From positions 1-9,107 of the forward strand of contig CAMYJP010000097.1 in the NCBI GenBank assembly GCA_947258675.1: a DNA stretch of 9,107 bases, written 5' to 3'. Shown here in pieces: positions 4,624-9,107 of the stretch. The position numbers were made by a program, and so were the translations under genes. The first letter of the stretch is position 1; every line of letters begins with the position of its first letter. The notes beneath the pieces were generated by a model. The model saw nothing but the letters and a program-made list of their open reading frames with translations. It was not told where the DNA came from and did no database searches. Origin of the DNA: an uncultured Desulfobulbaceae bacterium (GTDB taxonomy: Bacteria > Desulfobacterota > Desulfobulbia > Desulfobulbales > BM004).

Positions 4624-7295
4624 TGAACATGCATACATCACGTCAGCTGGGATTCATTCCACTCATAGTAATTGCTTGTCTCACGATTCTTGCGGAAATA
4701 AGTTTCGCTTTTACCCTGTCAGCGCCTGCGGACTATACAAAAGACACTCTGTCTGTTGGCTCCAGCTATTACCTGGACCGGTCATATACCATTGCATCAC
4801 AACCGGCCGGGTTTGAAAATTTTCAAGCAATTCTTACCAGAAATGATGATAAAAACCTGACCGATGCAGTGCATATCCAGTTCAGCCTGCCTACATCATC
4901 CAACGTCTATGTTGCCTATGACCGGCGGGCGACAACACTTCCGACCTGGCTGCAATCGTTTACCGCCACCGGCCAGCAAATTTTCTCCGCCGGTGATGTC
5001 AGTATGGATTATTTCAATGTCTATAAAAAGTCATTGCCTCCCAGCGTAGTGACTTTGGGCGGCAACAAATGCTGCGGTGGAGTGGGCGCTAGTAGTAATT
5101 ATATCGTCTATGTTGAAGAATCCGATGCCCTGGCAGTCTCACCCAACACACTCATAGTAAACCCTGGAGAAATCGTTACCGTTACCATCACAGGTGGTTT
5201 CCCTCCATATTCCTTTACTGAAAACCCAAGCGGCAAGGCAATTATCACGCTCAGCGGTTCAGTTATGACCTTAGAGGGGCAAGGCACGGGTGACTCAGAC
5301 ATCACTGTGACTGATTCGGTCGGTACCGTTGCCGATATAGATCTAAAAGTATGGACCAACGCTACACTCATGGTACACCAGCCAACATTAACTATTGGGA
5401 CCGGAGGTATTGACTATGCAGCAGCCGGCGGCGGCCCATTACCCTACAGTGTAAGCTCCAGCGACGATACAGTAGCAACGGCATCGATTAATAACAAACA
5501 GATCACTGTTCAGGGGATTTCCAGCGGCACAGCCACAATTACCGTTACTGACGATATCGGCGACACCGACACCATTGCTGTTACCGTTATCCCGCCGCTC
5601 ACTGCGTCGCCGACAATGTTAAGCATGAACCCGGGAGATTCAGATACCATTACATTAAGTAACGGGGTCGGACCGTTTACCGCTGTTTCCGGTAATTATG
5701 ATGTGGCAACGGTGAGTGTAAGCGGCAACATAGTCACTGTAGACGCTCTTGGCCCTGGCACCATCACGGTTAACATTCGTGACAGCCTGAACACCCCGGT
5801 CTCCGTGCTGGTAAATGTCGGCGGAGCAGGGGCCGCAACCCTAGGAACCTGCCCCATGCCGCCGTTCAGTGTCGGCGCGGCAAGACAGCCCAATATTTTA
5901 TTGATTCTTGATCATTCCGGCTCAATGAATACCGCTACAACCCCGTCAAGATGGGAGATCGCCAAAACCGTGCTCATGAATATCCTTGATCAGTTTCCCA
6001 ATGTCCGGTTCGGACTGATGCGCATGGACGGCAGCAATTTTAACGGCGATGACCAACTCAACGGCTCGCCCATGAGACAGGGCGGCAAAGTTCTGAAACC
6101 CTGCGGCACTCCAGGCGGCGACATTAAGACCATGATCAACAACTGGACCGTGGCAAATGTACCGCAGACCTGGACCAACCTTGCCGAAACCCTGGCTACC
6201 GCAGGGCAATATTTTGCGACCGTACAGTCAAGCGGCAACCGCATTGGCATGGGTCCGGCAGGATTGGGGTATTATGAAAAAAATTATTTTTTCCCAACCA
6301 ATTTAGATGATGCTACCATTAATGATGATGACGGCAACATCATAAATACCTTGAGCCCGATTCAATATTATTGCCAGCAATCGTTTATTATCTTCATCAC
6401 CGATGGACTTGCCAACTATGATAATGACTGGAACGTGGTTACCGATGTAATCGGTGATTATGACGGTGATGGTGACAGTGCCGACTGCAGGAACGGTGAT
6501 GCAGGATGTTCCACCGCCGACGGCGGCTCTGTAAGCAGCGGTCGGGGAGAATATTTTGATGATGTGGCACAGTTTCTCTATGAGCATGATATGCGGTCGG
6601 ATCTGCCGGGCACTCAGAACCTTACGACCTATGTCGTCGGCTTCCAGTTCGATGATGCGCTCCTGTCAGCTGCTGCAACTAAGGGCGGCGGCGAATACTA
6701 TACGCCAACCGATGCTGCCAGCCTGACCATATCTCTGCAGGACGCTATCCTAAGTATCATGGATAAAATTTCCTCCGGTTCTGCCGTGGCCACCCTTTCC
6801 ACGTCAGCCCAAACCGATGATTACCTGATTCGGGCACGTTTCCTGCCCTTAACATTTAAAGGTTATCTTGAATCTTATGTTTATCCTTACAGCGCAGGGG
6901 ATAATCCGGTCTGGGAGGCCGGTGACCTGCTCACCACCCGTGTTACTGCCAGGGATATTTATACCTATATGAGCACCGAGGGGACTCCGAAACAGGAATT
7001 TCTTTCTACCAATGCGGCCTTAAAAACCAAGCTGAGTGCTGACTGGGGTGAGACTGCAGCAGAGACAGCTGACATCATGAATTACATACGCGGCGCTTAC
7101 ACTTATGAAGGCACGAAATACAGGGACCGTGACGGTTGGGCGCTTGGCGACATCATTTATTCGACGCCGATGGTTATCGGCCCTGCCAAGTTTTTTCATA
7201 CGGAAAATGACTATCAGATTTTTAAAAATGAACACGCGGCCATGAAGATTGGGGGTTTATCCCGGAAAATATCCAGAGTGCGATTACGAATCTGA
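4623..7295 (+). CDS. pilY1: PilY1 tip protein, N-terminal part: beta-sandwich, three Ig-like repeats, vWA and start of the beta-propeller (frame broken)
   Basis: A strong AGGAGGT (4611-4617) lies 5 bases before this ATG, which overlaps the pilX stop; a second ATG follows at 4629. A Sec signal peptide ends near SFA (29). Domains in order: a beta-sandwich module (about 40-163; VYVAYDRRATTLPTWL at 95, TLGGN at 144-148, SNYIVYV at 157-163); three bacterial Ig-like repeats (about 168-243, 245-322, 324-400, marked by ITVTDSVG at 227, ITVTDDIG at 306 and ITVNIRD at 381); then a von Willebrand A domain with MIDAS residues D430-H-S-G-S, T518 and D594. The PilY1-type propeller starts with GDIIYSTP (842-849). 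From about residue 873 the frame leaves the conserved sequence, and the last ~17 residues are out of frame. PilY1 is a pilus-tip adhesin and assembly/retraction factor. Without its C-terminal half this product would probably not function normally. Confidence 0.92.
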   Translation: MNMHTSRQLGFIPLIVIACLTILAEISFAFTLSAPADYTKDTLSVGSSYYLDRSYTIASQPAGFENFQAILTRNDDKNLTDAVHIQFSLPTSSNVYVAYDRRATTLPTWLQSFTATGQQIFSAGDVSMDYFNVYKKSLPPSVVTLGGNKCCGGVGASSNYIVYVEESDALAVSPNTLIVNPGEIVTVTITGGFPPYSFTENPSGKAIITLSGSVMTLEGQGTGDSDITVTDSVGTVADIDLKVWTNATLMVHQPTLTIGTGGIDYAAAGGGPLPYSVSSSDDTVATASINNKQITVQGISSGTATITVTDDIGDTDTIAVTVIPPLTASPTMLSMNPGDSDTITLSNGVGPFTAVSGNYDVATVSVSGNIVTVDALGPGTITVNIRDSLNTPVSVLVNVGGAGAATLGTCPMPPFSVGAARQPNILLILDHSGSMNTATTPSRWEIAKTVLMNILDQFPNVRFGLMRMDGSNFNGDDQLNGSPMRQGGKVLKPCGTPGGDIKTMINNWTVANVPQTWTNLAETLATAGQYFATVQSSGNRIGMGPAGLGYYEKNYFFPTNLDDATINDDDGNIINTLSPIQYYCQQSFIIFITDGLANYDNDWNVVTDVIGDYDGDGDSADCRNGDAGCSTADGGSVSSGRGEYFDDVAQFLYEHDMRSDLPGTQNLTTYVVGFQFDDALLSAAATKGGGEYYTPTDAASLTISLQDAILSIMDKISSGSAVATLSTSAQTDDYLIRARFLPLTFKGYLESYVYPYSAGDNPVWEAGDLLTTRVTARDIYTYMSTEGTPKQEFLSTNAALKTKLSADWGETAAETADIMNYIRGAYTYEGTKYRDRDGWALGDIIYSTPMVIGPAKFFHTENDYQIFKNEHAAMKIGGLSRKISRVRLRI
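7227..7260 (+). other. Frame break and probable small deletion inside pilY1
   Basis: The upstream frame reads FKNEHAA up to about 7241. The downstream frame, open from 7232 after a TGA at 7229-7231, reads GHEDWGFIPENIQ from 7238. In PilY1 proteins the first segment is normally followed by a strand with the conserved V-x-V-G-A-N-D-G-M-L-H-A-F pattern, then by the W-x-F-I-P segment. That strand is absent in both frames here. The missing piece is inferred to be about 21-24 residues, and its length must be 3k+1 bases to explain the frame change. No repeat flanks the junction. Confidence 0.75.
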
Positions 7296-7321
7296 CCGAC
7301 AGTGACTGCCATAACTATTAT

Positions 7322-8572
7322 GTGGACCTGTCGCCTTATGCCACTGATGCCTGGGATTCAACCTGGGACACCTTTTATGACGATGATGGGACCGCCAACG
7401 ATGAAGACGGCTGGCGGACTGTACTCCTCGGCGGCAACAGGCTGGGTGGCGAAGAATATTTTGCCCTTGACGTGACCGATGCCAGTGGATTTGCAGCCCT
7501 GTGGGACGTTGTCCCCTTTCCAGGCCGTAAATCATCGACAATGCCGGTGATCAGTAAAATTAAAGGCGGTTCCGTTGATAAATGGGCTGCCGTTGTAACG
7601 AGCGGTTACCATGAAGGCACGGGCACCGGCCTCATTGCGGCCCTAAACCTTACTGCCGGAGGACAAGAAACTATCTGGAATGACGGGACCTCGGACGTCT
7701 CCGAACTCTCCACCCAATCAAAAGATGCAGCCAACCCCTATTATACGTTATCCTCTCCAGCCGTTTTAGACTCGGATAATGACGGGTATCTGGATTTGAT
7801 ATATGTCGGCGACACAGAAGGCTCTTTATGGAAGTTCTATTACGATTATATTGACCAGATCTGGAAAAAAATCGAGCTATTTGACACCGGTGGGCAGCCG
7901 ATTACCGCCAAACCGGTATTGGTTAAAGATAGTTATGGAAAATTAAGGATTTATTTCGGTACTGGAAAATATATGGTCACCAATGACAGATACAATACAT
8001 CACGAAACTCCTTTTATGTACTGGTGGAGCAGAAAACCTCATCAGCAGACGCCAACAACGGCCATTATACGAGCACGACGGCCTTAACCAAAACAAGTCC
8101 GGACCTGGTCGATCTCACCAGTACTACAAACCAGACCCTGTTTGATGCCATTACTGCTGCTGAAGCAACCAGAGTAAATGAGAAAGGCTATTACTTTGAC
8201 CTTGAAGACCCCGGAGGTTTTCCTGCGGAACGGGTTGTTGAGGAGGCGTTGGTTATTGATGGGGGTGTTTACTTTACATCATTTTTACCTAATTCAGACG
8301 TCTGCGGGGCAGGTGGCGATTCCAGAATGTATGCGATTCAAGCAAAAACCGGACTGCCATTAAAGGAAGGCGGCATATCTGCACTGGATTCAATGGCTGC
8401 TGATACAAGGTACATTCCCCTTGGCGAAGGAATCGCCTCCAAGCCGGTCTATTACTATGATTCAAAAACCAAACAAGGGCATATCATTACCCAGAGAAGC
8501 GGCGGTGATATCGATGATAATGATGATCCGAAGAAAAAGGTCATGTCCATCCGATCTTGGCAGACGAATTAA
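7322..8572 (+). CDS. pilY1: PilY1 tip protein, C-terminal beta-propeller part (downstream fragment of the broken gene)
   Basis: This frame carries the rest of the PilY1 C-terminal domain. The homologous reading extends upstream of the GTG at 7322 to about 7238, through EDWGFIPENIQ and CHNYYVDLSP, so the GTG is not a natural start. It has no ribosome site and independent translation is unlikely. Counting from the GTG, WRTVLLGGNRLGGEEYFALDVTD (31-53) and SPAVLDSDNDGYLDLIYVGD (145-164) are hallmark propeller segments. The DxDxDGxxD loop at 150-158 matches the calcium site that controls pilus extension and retraction in the Pseudomonas aeruginosa PilY1 C-terminal domain (established knowledge). 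The end, VMSIRSWQTN, resembles normal PilY1 C-termini. No further stops or frame breaks are seen, so the damage upstream is recent or artefactual. An intact gene would encode roughly 1,340 residues, longer than the approximately 1,160 of P. aeruginosa PilY1. Confidence 0.88.
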   Translation: MDLSPYATDAWDSTWDTFYDDDGTANDEDGWRTVLLGGNRLGGEEYFALDVTDASGFAALWDVVPFPGRKSSTMPVISKIKGGSVDKWAAVVTSGYHEGTGTGLIAALNLTAGGQETIWNDGTSDVSELSTQSKDAANPYYTLSSPAVLDSDNDGYLDLIYVGDTEGSLWKFYYDYIDQIWKKIELFDTGGQPITAKPVLVKDSYGKLRIYFGTGKYMVTNDRYNTSRNSFYVLVEQKTSSADANNGHYTSTTALTKTSPDLVDLTSTTNQTLFDAITAAEATRVNEKGYYFDLEDPGGFPAERVVEEALVIDGGVYFTSFLPNSDVCGAGGDSRMYAIQAKTGLPLKEGGISALDSMAADTRYIPLGEGIASKPVYYYDSKTKQGHIITQRSGGDIDDNDDPKKKVMSIRSWQTN

Positions 8573-8603
8573 CCTTGAGAGATTTTGAGAAAAGGAGTTT
8601 CAT

Positions 8604-8906
8604 ATGAATGCGATCAAGATGTTGCTTTTTATAGTGTTGTTGCTTTTACCGACTTTTGCCCATGCCGGTCAAACGATAATCATCGAGGGTAGGATTGGTG
8701 ATTATTCTCCCAAGGCAAGGGTGTTTGAAATCAAAGGAAAAATGTATCAATTGCCACCTGATATACCTGTCATGAGTTTGCAACAGAGGGAGTTATCTCT
8801 GAGTCACTTAAAAGGCGGGAAGTCGGTAAAAATAATCGGTGAAAAAATAGTCAGTGAAAACGGTAAGGAACGGACCATTTATCAACAAGTTATTCTCCTG
8901 AACTGA
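8604..8906 (+). CDS. Small periplasmic PilY2-like protein
   Basis: The 100-residue protein has a Sec signal peptide with a probable cut after AHA (21). About 79 mature residues follow with alternating beta-strand character: IIIEGRIGDYSPKARVFEIKGKMYQLPPDIPVM, then LSHLKGGKSVKIIGEKI and IYQQVILLN. The order (G-x-I strand, I-x-G-x-x-Y-x-L, an 'L-x-x-L-K-x-G' turn, V-x-I strand) is that of small OB-like periplasmic proteins. Position directly after pilY1 matches pilY2 in pseudomonads, whose product is a small periplasmic protein needed for normal pilus biogenesis. The start is well supported: AAAGGAG (8591-8597) lies 6 bases before the ATG, 31 bases after the pilY1 stop. It is probably the last gene of the operon. 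The identity with PilY2 rests on size, export signal, position and pattern only, so no symbol is assigned. Confidence 0.8.
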   Translation: MNAIKMLLFIVLLLLPTFAHAGQTIIIEGRIGDYSPKARVFEIKGKMYQLPPDIPVMSLQQRELSLSHLKGGKSVKIIGEKIVSENGKERTIYQQVILLN

Positions 8907-9107
8907 GAAATGATGCTGATACATTGTAACAAAACCCTATAATCCGGTATTACTTAATCACTTTTGGTTTATATGGAAATGAAATATGGGTCCTTCGTAT
9001 AAGTAGAAGAGAGACTTCATACACTGACTGTAGGAAAGGTCCATGTAACTTAACTCCTGAGGATAATTGATCATAACTGCTTCGATGACGAATATTGTTA
9101 AGTATTG

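Noticed and set aside
4668..4679. Lipobox-like V-I-A-C at residues 16-19 of PilY1
   Set aside because: The cysteine lies in the middle of the hydrophobic core and is followed by ten more hydrophobic residues ending in a good signal peptidase I site (SFA), so an ordinary signal peptide is more likely.
4623..4712. Prepilin-like G10/F11 junction before the hydrophobic segment of PilY1
   Set aside because: There is no Glu5 and no pilin-type helix continuation, and PilY1 proteins are exported by Sec with normal signal peptides.
6303..6587. Long antisense open frames across the pilY1 vWA region and other pilus genes
   Set aside because: They mirror the codon bias of the sense genes, lack ribosome sites and encode low-complexity products.
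7248..7258. Programmed -1 frameshifting at the GGGGG run in pilY1
   Set aside because: A slip here would join the frames, but the conserved propeller strand would still be missing and the heptamer does not fit X-XXY-YYZ. The downstream frame also still matches the family upstream of the run (EDWG), so a deletion explains the data better.
7319..8572. The downstream pilY1 part as an independent gene
   Set aside because: The GTG at 7322 has no ribosome site, and conserved PilY1 sequence continues upstream of it to about 7238.
8958..9107. Minus-strand open frame running in from the right edge, with an AGGAG 9 bases before an internal ATG
   Set aside because: About 49 codons in AT-rich DNA are expected by chance, and the peptide shows no recognisable pattern.

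Overview
The window reads like a chromosomal segment from a Gram-negative, probably deltaproteobacterial (Desulfobacterota) organism. This is an inference from the style of the type IV pilus minor-pilin/PilY1 cluster and the TPR-methyltransferase; no rRNA or other strong taxonomic marker is present. All convincing genes lie on the + strand. No tRNA, rRNA, CRISPR array, transposase or integrase was seen.

Left part (1-2708). Positions 2-100 hold the last 32 codons of a gene that enters from the left and ends in a membrane-type segment. After a short AT-rich gap with a plausible sigma70-type promoter comes a gene (248-1366) for a secreted, mostly helical protein with seven cysteines and no family I recognise. 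The 376-base gap 1367-1742 holds a strong nested inverted repeat (1435-1498), a short minus-strand open frame without a normal start (1502-1606) and a promoter candidate (1620-1648). Next is a TPR plus class I SAM-dependent methyltransferase (1743-2708). The 298-base gap 2709-3006 holds a bulged hairpin (2757-2780), an 11-bp tandem duplication (2931-2952) and no confident promoter. A TGn-type extended -10 at 2843-2851 is the best guess but has no -35 partner.

Right part (3007-8906). This is a tightly packed type IV pilus tip operon: pilW, pilV, pilX, pilY1 and a small periplasmic PilY2-like protein. pilV/pilX overlap by ATGA and pilX/pilY1 by TAATG, which suggests translational coupling. PilW, PilV and PilX would form the minor-pilin complex that primes pilus assembly and carries PilY1 at the tip. 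PilY1 here is unusually elaborate at its N-terminus: a beta-sandwich module and three bacterial Ig-like repeats precede the von Willebrand A domain. The gene is split in two frames at about 7232-7250, where a conserved stretch of the beta-propeller domain (about 21-24 residues) appears to be missing. The downstream half remains intact and conserved, so the break is either very recent or an assembly/sequencing defect.

The last 201 bases (8907-9107) are AT-rich and hold no gene or terminator I can support.
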